This document shows positions 37,400-46,256 of a stretch of 64,000 bases of DNA, piece by piece. Position 1 is the stretch's first letter; every line of letters begins with the position of its first letter. The notes beneath the pieces were generated by a model. It ran no database searches, was not told the origin of the DNA, and saw only the letters and a program-made list of their open reading frames with translations. Both the position numbers and the translations under genes were made by a program. Source of the DNA: Pseudomonas fluorescens (lineage in GTDB: Bacteria; Pseudomonadota; Gammaproteobacteria; Pseudomonadales; Pseudomonadaceae); NCBI RefSeq assembly GCF_900215245.1, contig NZ_LT907842.1, positions 372,001 to 436,000 of the forward strand, given 5' to 3'.

Positions 37400-37788
37400 G
37401 CGGGAAACCTCGAACGGGCATCTGGAAGCCCTGAGCTTAGCCAGTGAAACGAAGCAGGAGAAGGATGATTTTCCGGGCTTATCTGTACACCTTCGCGCGG
37501 TTTGTACATTTACTTTCAATTTTCTCAACTCGACCAAGCGGTCAATAAACGCACCGAAAAGTCTCACTGCGCACGCCTGCAGCCCCACAACCGCATGGCG
37601 TGGCGCTGGCGCGAGCGAAAACCAGTGCTGTCGCCGATTCTCAGCACAGGTCACCGCCTCGATGCACCGTAAGGGAAACCCTGATTACCACCTTGATGGC
37701 ACTTTGATATACAGCGCGCCCTTTCCCACTCAAATCAGGTCCGAAGACCGGTCCGGGAACAGAAGCTAATCGCCTAAGGAGCACCAGG
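37400..37788. other. Divergent intergenic region between aceK and the chemoreceptor remnant
   Basis: About 390 bp with no credible gene. It contains two TGTACA hexamers 23 bp apart (near 37480-37510). It should hold the aceK promoter. Confidence 0.45.
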
Positions 37789-39145
37789 ATGTCATTGAGG
37801 AATATGCGAATCGGTCTACGCGCCAGTCTGAGTTTCGGGGTTTTGGCCGCCATGCTGGTGATTGTCGGCCTGTTTGGCCTGGGCCAGATGGCCAAGCTGC
37901 GTGAAAGCGCGCTGATCATCGAAGCCTCGTGGATGCCGAGCATCGAGAATATCCACGACGCTGCTGCCTGTATTGCCAGCATGCGCCTGGAATCCATGCG
38001 CATGGCGACTACCGACGAGTCCCGCATCCGCGACAACAGCAAAAACCTGATCGCCAGCCAGCGCAAAGCACTCAAAACCCTGCTTGAGCACCACGAAAGC
38101 CTGCTCAGCGGTGACGAAGAACGGGCCATGCTCAAGCAGCTCAACGTCAACGTGAACACCTACGACAGCATCGTCAGCCAGTTGGTTGAACGGGTCGACA
38201 ACGACCAGCAGCAAGACGCGATAGACCTGCTTACCACTGGCCTCGGCCCTCAGGGCACAGTCCTCAATAAAAGCCTGGAGGACATGATCACCTTCAACCA
38301 GAAAGGCGTGGAAGCCGCTGTCAATTCGGCGGCGCAGATGTACACCCGCGCGCAATGGGTGGTCGGCCTGATCATCGTGTGCGCGTTGATTGCGACCTTA
38401 CTGCTGGCCTGGCTGCTGACCCGCAGCATCACTGCACCGCTCGGCCAGGCCCTGGCGGTGGCGCGCACCATTGCCGGTGGCGACCTGAGCCGGCCGATCG
38501 TGGTGAAGGGCAGCGACGGCCGGCGCAGTTGCTGACGGCCCTGGCCACGATGCAGGACCAGCTTAAATCGACCATTCGCGGCATCAGCGAGTCGGCGCAG
38601 CAACTGGCCTCTGCCGCCGAAGAGATGAGCTCGGTGATGGAACAAAGCACCCGTGGCCTGCAGGCGCAGAACGATGAAATCGAACAGGCCGCGACCGCCG
38701 TCAACGAGATGAGTGCAGCCGTGGATGAAGTGGCAGGCAATGCGGTGTCCAGCGCCGAGGCGTCCAAGGCGTCCGACGAAGACAGCAAGCACGGCCACTA
38801 CCAGATCAGCGAAACCATCAGCGCAATCCAGAACCTGGTCGACGAAGTGCTCGGTGCATCGAACAAGACCGAGGGCCTCGCGGTCCAGGCCCAGGACATC
38901 AGCAAAGTGCTGGAAGTGATTCGCGGCATCGCCGGGCAAACTAACCTGCTGGCGCTCAACGCCGCCATCGAAGCTGCCCGCGCAGGCGAAGCCGGGCGTG
39001 GTTTTGCGGTGGTCGCCGACGAGTTGCGGTCACTGGCGCAACGCACACAGGATTCCACCGAAGAAATCGAGCAGATGATCCACGGTATCCAGCAAGGCAC
39101 CCAGGACACCGTCGAGGCGCTCAACAGCAGCGCCGAACACGTTAC
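37789..39145 (+). pseudogene. Methyl-accepting chemotaxis protein, frameshifted and 3'-truncated
   Basis: ATG after AAGGAGCACCAGG. Frame 1 gives an intact N-terminus, a four-helix-type ligand domain, a second transmembrane segment and a HAMP start up to a premature stop at 38535. The reading then continues in another frame ([20 protein letters not shown]) through the signalling hairpin ([34 protein letters not shown]). A loss of one base between about 38512 and 38526 explains the shift. Homology stops at about 39145, so the last about 70-100 residues of a normal receptor (second methylation region, C-terminus) are missing. It cannot make a working receptor. Confidence 0.85.
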
Positions 39146-40208
39146 TGAGTACTTATTATCACCATGTACTGCCTACGTTGGTCGCTCAACAGCGACAGTA
39201 AAGTACCGGTCGGCCTGCTGGTGATATTCATGCTGTCCTTTCCAATCCTGAATTTTGGCTCCGAGAGCCGGCAGAGAATCGGCACCTTTCCGGTGACCAC
39301 TGTGATCTACGGGCTAACGTAGATTAAATGACGGAAGCGAGCGCTTCTTGCAATAGTTACCCTCCTCTCTGTTCAGGCTGAACGCTACGGGACGCGTCTC
39401 AAGCAGCGCTCGAGTACACGATGGGGCTGCAAAGCACTGAATAGAAGCCACTTTGGCCGTGAGGCCCGTGGATATCTGTGGAGTCTTCCGAGGCTTGTGT
39501 GGCTGCATCGATAGTGGTAACCACTTATATTTACCTGGGTGTTGAAGGTAATAAAAAAATGACTGCACCCGATACCTGAAACTCAAGACACTGGCATCAC
39601 AAATCGCGCCGTTGCGGGCTTTTTCATTGGCATTATAGGTGTATATACAACACGTACGAGTCGCCTTGCGAAAACCCCATCGACGGCTGGCTGCCCTGGG
39701 ACCTGTGCGTACGCTACAGAAGTACGGGCTAACTTTCCGTAACTACACTTTTACTTACAACCCTATATCGCACGACCAATTAAATATTGGTGGCATTCGA
39801 AAACCGAAAAAATACAACCTCATTATCAAGTCCGACCTACTAGCGGACTGAAAACCTTCACGCGGGTTGTTGCAATACCTTATTTTAAAAGATGCAGGGC
39901 GCAGCGCTGAGTTGAAAACCAGCTCCCACTCAGCGTAGGTGATGCTCATCAAAAACGGTCTCACTCAGTCCCTGCCCATCGACTTCCCAGTAAAAATGCA
40001 TGACTACCGCCATGAAGCCATTCCCGTACCCTTGTACTGTGCTGCCAACCACTACATAATCCGACTGCTGAGGTTGATTTTTTTTGCAGCACGGGCGGAG
40101 ACTTTGCCGCCGATGAATCGTCAGTTTTTGCGCTAACACGATAGTACTGCCAAGCATTTATAGAGTTAAGAAATCAACAATACATACACTGCCCCTTCAG
40201 GAAAAACC
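39146..40208. other. Low-GC region without recognisable genes at the island edge
   Basis: About 1.06 kb clearly richer in A+T than the flank. It contains only small frames, such as a 52-codon frame at 39164-39322 and frames of 60-90 codons on both strands, none with a good ribosome binding site and a familiar product. It follows the point where the chemoreceptor homology breaks off, so it is probably debris of a recombination event. Confidence 0.6.
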
Positions 40209-40688
40209 ATGTACAAAATAATTGCGGCAATAAGTTTTCTCGCTATAACTTCAGCAACCATGACAGGATGCAATGACAAGGAAGGGAGCAAGGGAAGTGC
40301 AGCAGCTGCCAAGACGACATATTACCCATCAGACAAATGCACCATTGACACAATCGGCGGAAAGACCGACACGAGCGTTTATGTACCGCGAAGCATTGTA
40401 CAATTTAACGGTTGGGCTATTGATACCGTTAACCAAAGCTCGCCAAAGGAACTAAAACTTCGTTTGAACGGCTACAAGGGTAACCCTGCAACATTCAAGG
40501 AATATACGGTCATTGATCGACCGGACGTGGCAAAGGCATTCAACAATCAAAAACTCTTGAAAGCTGGTTTTTCCTTCAACGCCGACTTATCTTCGCTGGA
40601 ACCAGGTGGCTACGGTGTATCCATTGAGATCCCTGGAGAGAATTCCTCGCTCCTATGCCAGTCTAAAACGTTACTAGTAATAGAATAA
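40209..40688 (+). CDS. Lipoprotein of unknown function next to the polysaccharide operon
   Basis: 159 residues with a lipoprotein signal (MYKIIAAISFLAITSATMTGC; lipobox TMTGC). The mature beta-rich domain has VQFNGWAIDTV, a RPDVAKAFNNQKLLKAGFSF stretch and LSSLEPGGYGVSIEIPG. AGGAAAAACC precedes the ATG. It runs opposite to the leftward operon. Its base composition matches the island. The G-W-A-x-D and R-P-D-V motifs recall domains attached to glycan-handling membrane proteins, so a role in surface polysaccharide is possible but unproven. Confidence 0.75.
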   Translation: MYKIIAAISFLAITSATMTGCNDKEGSKGSAAAAKTTYYPSDKCTIDTIGGKTDTSVYVPRSIVQFNGWAIDTVNQSSPKELKLRLNGYKGNPATFKEYTVIDRPDVAKAFNNQKLLKAGFSFNADLSSLEPGGYGVSIEIPGENSSLLCQSKTLLVIE

Positions 40689-40804
40689 TCCTTAAACACA
40701 CCGCCATGTTCGAAGTCACCGTCAACGATGACTCGAGCATGATTATCAAAGCGCGCGACGTTGAAGCCTAAAAGACTTCACGCTGTTGAAATGCGACGTT
40801 CAAC

Positions 40805-40857
40805 AAAAAAAGCCCTTGGACACCTCGCCGCAATCGCAGCAAGATGTCCCGGGGCTT
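40805..40857 (-). terminator. Intrinsic terminator of the leftward polysaccharide operon
   Basis: On the reverse strand, AAGCCC...GGACA pairs with TGTCC...GGGCTT, interrupted by a 2-nt bulge on each side and enclosing a loop with further pairing, and is followed by a run of seven T residues. It is about 65 bp beyond the gtrA-like stop. Confidence 0.8.
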
Positions 40858-40920
40858 AAATCTGCGTGACATTCAGATAACGGCAGGCTCGTAGGCGCTG
40901 CTATGTCCACTTTTTAAACA

Positions 40921-41331
40921 TTAACCCCGTTTCGGGGCCGTGGAGAACACGTATTTGGAAAGAACATACGTCATCGGTACCGTGATCATGATTGCGATTA
41001 ACGGGGCGACGCGGCTATCAAGCCCAAGTTTCTCAACCCACACCCAGAGAATCAAAAAGCTGGAGAGGTATTGCGTCAGATACACTAATGGAAACAACGC
41101 GACCGTTTTGATGCCCTGATGACTCTTGAAAACAAAGTAACGATTGAGGCTGTACGCAAGCACTATTCCTGCCACATACGCGATCGTATAACTTGTCTTA
41201 TAGGACAATACATTCAACAACAGCAAATAAATTCCATAGGTGACGACGGTATTGAATCCACCCGACACCAGGAATCTGGCAAAATCTACCTGCAGGATTT
41301 TAGCTGCTGCGCGCTTGATTCCAGGCATCAT
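40921..41331 (-). CDS. GtrA-like flippase
   Basis: 136 residues with four transmembrane segments ([42 protein letters not shown]; and two more) in the GtrA pattern, including the SLNRYFVF motif. GtrA-type proteins are thought to flip undecaprenyl-phosphate-linked single sugars across the inner membrane. It is the last gene of the operon, and its ATG overlaps the stop of the WxcM-like gene (ATGA). With the GtrB-like enzyme it forms a sugar-loading/flipping pair. Confidence 0.85.
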   Translation of the reverse strand: MMPGIKRAAAKILQVDFARFLVSGGFNTVVTYGIYLLLLNVLSYKTSYTIAYVAGIVLAYSLNRYFVFKSHQGIKTVALFPLVYLTQYLSSFLILWVWVEKLGLDSRVAPLIAIMITVPMTYVLSKYVFSTAPKRG

Positions 41332-42281
41332 CGAGCGTTAGCAATCAGCGATTTGAATTCATCGTAGTTGCGGATGTAATCGGCCGAATCGTAGTAATGC
41401 GACGCAAACACCATCAGCACTGCATCGTGGGAATAACGATACTGGATGCCCCATGTCATGGGTGGCAGGTGAATGCCCTTATTCGGCTTATCCAGCACGA
41501 ACTCTTCGCGGTTACTACCATCGTCCGCGACCACATGCACCGAGCCTTTGACGGCAACCAGAAACTGGTGGCAGATCTTATGCGCATGTTCGCCACGTGT
41601 TTCTGCGGTAGGCACGTCATACACCAAGAAATATCGTTCCGATTTGAACGGGATGGTGCGCTCGAATTCACCCGCAGAAAGGCTGCCGCGAATGTCAGCG
41701 ACCTCGGTCATCGTATGCAAAGTCACACCGTTGACAGTGGTATGGACCATGCCCGGCTTGCTGGCAACCTTTTCAGCCCCTTCCTGGGATGTGCTGACAG
41801 GCTTGGCATCAACGTAGCCGATAATTTTGGCGGGGTTACCAACGACGATGGCATTGGGCGGGATAGAACGCGTGACCACCGCACCTGCGCCGATCATTGC
41901 GTTGATGCCGATCGTTAGGCCCGGGAGGATCGTGCAGTTGGCACCCAGTGAGGCGCCCTTGCGGACGATTGTGCGGTCGAAGGCCTGCGGGTAGACCTTG
42001 CTACGCGGAAACAGATCATTCGTGAAGGTTGCATTAGGACCAATGAATACGTCGTCTTCAATGGTGATCCCGTCCCAGACCTGCACGCCGCATTTGAGTG
42101 TGACACGGTCGCCGATGATCACATCGTTTTCAATGAACACGTTGTCGCAAACGTTGCACTCGCTGCCCAGGGTGGCCCCAGGCAGAATGTGCGCGAACGC
42201 CCAGACTCGCGTGTCTTTACCAATATTCTCGGATTCGCACAGTGCATGACTGTGAACGAAGTATTGCTTAGTGCTGACCAT
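41328..42281 (-). CDS. WxcM-like bifunctional protein: hexapeptide acyltransferase plus sugar 3,4-ketoisomerase
   Basis: 317 residues. Residues about 1-175 are a left-handed beta helix ([56 protein letters not shown]), as in sugar N-acyltransferases. Residues about 185-317 are a cupin of the FdtA/QdtA type with the R-G-E-H-A-H-K active-site motif. Fused in one chain as in Xanthomonas WxcM. It would isomerise dTDP-4-keto-6-deoxyglucose to the 3-keto sugar and acylate the 3-amino product. Start at 42281 by GGAGACAAGA. Whether the product is Fuc3NAc or Qui3NAc is not readable. Confidence 0.85.
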   Translation of the reverse strand: MVSTKQYFVHSHALCESENIGKDTRVWAFAHILPGATLGSECNVCDNVFIENDVIIGDRVTLKCGVQVWDGITIEDDVFIGPNATFTNDLFPRSKVYPQAFDRTIVRKGASLGANCTILPGLTIGINAMIGAGAVVTRSIPPNAIVVGNPAKIIGYVDAKPVSTSQEGAEKVASKPGMVHTTVNGVTLHTMTEVADIRGSLSAGEFERTIPFKSERYFLVYDVPTAETRGEHAHKICHQFLVAVKGSVHVVADDGSNREEFVLDKPNKGIHLPPMTWGIQYRYSHDAVLMVFASHYYDSADYIRNYDEFKSLIANAR

Positions 42282-43212
42282 TCTTGTCTCCAAAATCTTC
42301 AACGCGCATTGGGATCGCCAAGGGTCGATTTTTTGTATTTTCGTAGGTACGCCACGCGTAGGAGCCCACGATGCCCAGTCCCAGGAGATTCAAGCAGCCA
42401 AGGAAAGTGATCGTCAGCATGATCATTGCGTAACCCGGCACCTCGATCATGCCATGCAGCTTCGCCGCTAATGTGAAAAGACCAAATACCGCCGCCAGCA
42501 CCGAACCGAAAGCACCGACACGGGTGAGCAGCCTGATTGGCAGGTCCGTAAAGGAAAACACGCTGTCCATCAGGTAATTGACTTTTTTGCGCAAGGTCCA
42601 GGCCGAAGTGCCGTGAACTCTTTCTTGACGGGTGTAGGTCACGACTTTGCGGCGATAACCCAGCCAGAAAATCTGTGCGATCAGCGAACTGTGTCGCTCA
42701 TCCAGCGTCAACAGTGTGTCTCTGAATGCCCGATTGCAGGCAAACATATCGACGCCGCCCGGCGGAATCTCCGGGATGACATACCGGCGGTAAAGGCCCC
42801 AGAAGAGGTAGGACGCCATGCGACTGCCCCACGGGTCCTGCCGCCCTTCTCGAACACCGACGACAACATCGGTGTCCTGACCCAACAGCACGCGGTTCAT
42901 TTCAAGAACCAGTTCAGGTGGTTCCTGCAAATCCGCGGCCATCACCGCAAATCGGTCCCCGCTGCCATTTTGCAGCCCTGTACGAATTGCCATGAACGAG
43001 CCAAAGTTCTTCGACAGCAAAATGAGCTTGGATCGGAAAGGCTGCGAAGGCAATTTCTCTCGCAAAATCTCATAACAGCGGTCCGGGCTGCCATCCACCA
43101 CAAACACAACCTCAAGGTCGTTATCAAGCTGCGTATTCACGCCAGCTATGGCGACGAGCAGGTCGGGAAGATTGCCCTCGTTGCGATATACGGGGATGAC
43201 CAACGTAAGCAA
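42268..43212 (-). CDS. GtrB/ArnC-like glycosyltransferase family 2 (undecaprenyl-phosphate sugar transferase)
   Basis: 314 residues: GT-A domain with [22 protein letters not shown] and DLQEPPE, then two C-terminal transmembrane helices ([42 protein letters not shown]). This is the GtrB/ArnC/DPM1 layout, which loads one sugar on a polyprenyl phosphate. TTG at 43212 is the start, with GAGGGG 8 nt before it; the only alternative start is worse. The gene overlaps the next one by 14 bp. Confidence 0.85.
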   Translation of the reverse strand: MLTLVIPVYRNEGNLPDLLVAIAGVNTQLDNDLEVVFVVDGSPDRCYEILREKLPSQPFRSKLILLSKNFGSFMAIRTGLQNGSGDRFAVMAADLQEPPELVLEMNRVLLGQDTDVVVGVREGRQDPWGSRMASYLFWGLYRRYVIPEIPPGGVDMFACNRAFRDTLLTLDERHSSLIAQIFWLGYRRKVVTYTRQERVHGTSAWTLRKKVNYLMDSVFSFTDLPIRLLTRVGAFGSVLAAVFGLFTLAAKLHGMIEVPGYAMIMLTITFLGCLNLLGLGIVGSYAWRTYENTKNRPLAIPMRVEDFGDKNGQH

Positions 43213-43214
43213 GG

Positions 43215-44318
43215 TTAATTCCCCTCTAAAAAGTAAGCAGTGACGGCCTCGATCACGCGATCCACTTCTTCGTCGCTCAGGCCAGGGTAGCAAGGCAACG
43301 AAATAACCGTTTCACACGCCTCCTCAGTCACGCTCAATGCGGCTGGTTTGGCAACGTAAGCGGGTTGCTTGTGGTCAGCGATCGGGTAATGAATGTCGGT
43401 GCTGACGCTCTTTTCTTTCAATGCTGCAGCAAACTCTGCTCTCGCCTTCACACGCACGACGTAGAGGTGGCCTACATAATCTTCGCCGGTGGAGCATGGC
43501 AATTGCATATCCAGTGCGTTAAACGCCGCGTTGTAACGCTTAGCGATCGCACGACGTTGTTCGTTCCAGGTGTCAAGATGCGGGAGTTTTATACGAAGGA
43601 TCGCGGCTTGCATTTCGTCAAGGCGGCTATTGCGGCCGCCTGGGACAGATACTTGGTACTTTTGAGTCCAGCCGTATTGGCGCAACTGGCGGATACGATT
43701 CGCAAGTTCGTCGTTATCGGTGACCACTGCACCGCCATCACCCAGGGCACCGAGATTTTTGGTGGGGTAAAAGCTGAAACACGCAATCGTGCCAAAACTG
43801 CCAGCCTGTTTGCCATTGCGTCGCGCACCATGGGACTGGGCGCAATCCTCCAGCACCGGGACGCCGGCCGCCGAAGCAATACGGACGACTTCCTCGATGT
43901 TGGCCAGTTGACCGTAAAGGTGCGTCACGATCACCGCTGCGGGCTTTTTGTCCAACACGGCTGCAAGCGCCTTCGGGCAGATGGTCAAGCTGGCCGGGGC
44001 GACGTCCACGTACAGAGGCTCTGCGCCGACCGCATGAATCGCTGTGCTGCCGTAAAAACCAGCGTTGGCAACCGCAACGACGTGGTCGCCGCGCTCAACG
44101 CCCAGGCCTTTCAACGCCAGCTCAAGTGCATCTGAGCCGTTGGCAACGCTGATGCAGTGGGTAACATCCACATACTTCGCGAACTCTTCTTCGAACAGTT
44201 TCACTTCGTTCCCAAGCACGTACCAGTGGCTGTCTAGCACGCTAGTGATTGCGGAGAGGAAGTCCAGTCGAGCGTTTACAACCGCAGCGGAAAAAAGTGG
44301 TATTTGACTAGAGGACAT
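43215..44318 (-). CDS. DegT/DnrJ/EryC1/StrS-type sugar 3-aminotransferase (FdtB/QdtB-like)
   Basis: 367 residues of the PLP-dependent sugar aminotransferase family: LYGQLANIEEV, the PLP-phosphate region and the Schiff-base Lys in SFYPTKNLGALGDGG. ATG at 44318 follows AAAGGTACATAAA. Next to a 3,4-ketoisomerase domain, the likely reaction is conversion of dTDP-3-keto-6-deoxyhexose to the 3-amino sugar using glutamate. The choice between FdtB and QdtB depends on the isomer produced, which cannot be told here. Confidence 0.87.
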   Translation of the reverse strand: MSSSQIPLFSAAVVNARLDFLSAITSVLDSHWYVLGNEVKLFEEEFAKYVDVTHCISVANGSDALELALKGLGVERGDHVVAVANAGFYGSTAIHAVGAEPLYVDVAPASLTICPKALAAVLDKKPAAVIVTHLYGQLANIEEVVRIASAAGVPVLEDCAQSHGARRNGKQAGSFGTIACFSFYPTKNLGALGDGGAVVTDNDELANRIRQLRQYGWTQKYQVSVPGGRNSRLDEMQAAILRIKLPHLDTWNEQRRAIAKRYNAAFNALDMQLPCSTGEDYVGHLYVVRVKARAEFAAALKEKSVSTDIHYPIADHKQPAYVAKPAALSVTEEACETVISLPCYPGLSDEEVDRVIEAVTAYFLEGN

Positions 44319-44332
44319 TTTATGTACCTTTC

Positions 44333-46255
44333 TCAATTAGTCTGAAAATATGAACGGCAACGAACTTCCAAATCTTTAATACTTATTTTCTGATTAGCCG
44401 TCACCGGATCAAACCTTAGTTCAGACTCAAATCCGTTAGTGCTATTAACAGTAAGGCTAATAATCTGAGGCTCCTTGGACGGTGACACAGAGACTGTGGT
44501 CGACCGCCCCTCGCTGTAGCCTAAATGCCCAGGCGCCATATAAAACAGCTGAGCAACACTAGCCTCCTCTACCGTTATTGCCGCGACTAGATCAAGCGTA
44601 CCACAGCGTGACAGATCAGCACTTGGAGGAATCTTCATTATCAGGCTTGGATCATTATCAGTCTTAAGGCTAAGTATAAGACTTGCGCTTACGTCACGCA
44701 CCGCATTATTTATTTTCACTGCACCCAAGCTATCTGAAAGTCTGAAAAGCGGCGGCGGGTTGTTGCTCCCGAGTGCTATAGGCAAAATTGGAAGTATTCT
44801 GGCAAACGATGCATCAGAAGCCCGTCCATTCTTTATGCCTTCCGCAATATCGCCGAGATCTATATTTGGGCATCTCACTTCTCCGGATTCTTGAATCCTA
44901 GAGACCACACACGCTACACCCTCAGAGCGATGCTTCATCGTAGCTTTAAAGAAAGCTGAACCGCCCATAATCTCTGTAAAAACCATCGCTACAATCCATA
45001 GTGCGATAGCTATAAGCGCAACAACGATAGCGAATGATTTCGACGGTCTGCGGTTATGTAGACCTTTCAAGCAAAGTAATACTAACCAAGGCCATAGCAA
45101 AGTAACCCAGAAAAAGTGAAACCTGTAAAAACCATATATAAAAACATCCGTAGCGCCACTTACGTTATCAGGCCGCAAATTCGTTCGCCCGGCCGATATA
45201 AGCAGTAGGTATACAAAAACCACTCCTGATAGCGACAAAAATACAATGATAGCTTTTTTGGTCGCATCACTAGCACTGGAACCAAGCTTAAAAATCCCGA
45301 CAATTACAAGCACTAGGATTATCAGCACTGCCACAGCTGTTACTATCAAAGAAAATTTAGGGTGCGACATCGGTAGCATCAATGAGCGGCCAATTTTCCC
45401 CAACATGAAATACCAGAAATCAGACTCCCAAGGGTATGCCATTGGCGCATCTGCGCGATGCGTACCATGCTGAACTCCTACAATAACCCATAATTGAGCC
45501 ATCGTTGTAGCAAGCGCAGGCAGCGCAATCGCCAGCCCAGCACTCACTAAATTCTTACTGTACCTAGACTTATACACCAATCCAACAAAGACAAATATCA
45601 GACAAAGCGCAAGTGCAGAAAACGCACCACTTATATAAGTTAGGCCGGAAATTAACGTGAGAAAAAATACGGATACGAATGCATAACCCGAATTGAGCTT
45701 TTCGCGTAGAGTGATTGCAATAATACCTAAAAGGCAAACCAAAGGCACCGCTTGATGATAAGCCAAGTTCTGCCAACCCCAATAAGTATCCGGCTGCAGC
45801 ATGAGTAGTGTAAACGAGAAAGAAACAGCCAAATAAGTTTTATTGCTCATGCAACTACTGAGAAGTTTCCATTGAAACGCCAGCAACCCGCCCAGCACAG
45901 CTACCATACTGATAAGTTGATACGCAACAGTATTCCCATCCAAGAAACGAAATGCCAGCGAATCCAACAGCAATCCTATGGTGTATAACGTGTCATTGTG
46001 CGGTGTCATCAAATAACGGAAATCCAGGCGCCCCATGTCATTGGCGTTGTATTGGCGCCAATCGTCATACACAGGAATATCAACGCCGTACCTTAGCCAA
46101 GACCAAGCACTGATGACAAGGCTAATGACCGGCAGAGCAATCAAAACATAACAAAGTAAGTTTTTGAAATTATAGAAAGAGTGAACGACGGGCAGTGCTA
46201 CCGCGCCGTGACTTTTCTGAGCCGAGTTAGTGTCGACCAAAGTAGTTGAATTCAT
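44333..46255 (-). CDS. Large integral membrane protein, probable GT-C-type periplasmic glycosyltransferase
   Basis: 640 residues: one hydrophobic segment near residue 40, an acidic first loop (GVDIPVYDDWRQY, with D-D), then about 10 more transmembrane segments to about residue 435, and a C-terminal soluble domain of about 200 residues. The early Asp-Asp motif in the first external loop is what GT-C enzymes use. The soluble domain ends with LRFDPVTANQKISIKDLEV, resembling part of the giant fusion protein. It starts 2 bp after that gene's stop. Visibly A+T-rich. The assignment rests on topology and context. Confidence 0.65.
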   Translation of the reverse strand: MNSTTLVDTNSAQKSHGAVALPVVHSFYNFKNLLCYVLIALPVISLVISAWSWLRYGVDIPVYDDWRQYNANDMGRLDFRYLMTPHNDTLYTIGLLLDSLAFRFLDGNTVAYQLISMVAVLGGLLAFQWKLLSSCMSNKTYLAVSFSFTLLMLQPDTYWGWQNLAYHQAVPLVCLLGIIAITLREKLNSGYAFVSVFFLTLISGLTYISGAFSALALCLIFVFVGLVYKSRYSKNLVSAGLAIALPALATTMAQLWVIVGVQHGTHRADAPMAYPWESDFWYFMLGKIGRSLMLPMSHPKFSLIVTAVAVLIILVLVIVGIFKLGSSASDATKKAIIVFLSLSGVVFVYLLLISAGRTNLRPDNVSGATDVFIYGFYRFHFFWVTLLWPWLVLLCLKGLHNRRPSKSFAIVVALIAIALWIVAMVFTEIMGGSAFFKATMKHRSEGVACVVSRIQESGEVRCPNIDLGDIAEGIKNGRASDASFARILPILPIALGSNNPPPLFRLSDSLGAVKINNAVRDVSASLILSLKTDNDPSLIMKIPPSADLSRCGTLDLVAAITVEEASVAQLFYMAPGHLGYSEGRSTTVSVSPSKEPQIISLTVNSTNGFESELRFDPVTANQKISIKDLEVRCRSYFQTN

Positions 46256-46256
46256 C

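Noticed and set aside
35792..37447. 551-codon open frame on the + strand
   Set aside because: It is antisense to aceK and has the same shadow composition as other mirror frames of high-GC genes.
39314..39586. 90-codon frame on the - strand in the low-GC region
   Set aside because: No ribosome binding site, no recognisable domain, and basic/aromatic composition typical of random frames.
40707..40769. 20-codon frame after the lipoprotein gene
   Set aside because: Too short, preceded by stops and without a ribosome binding site; at most a remnant of a lost gene.
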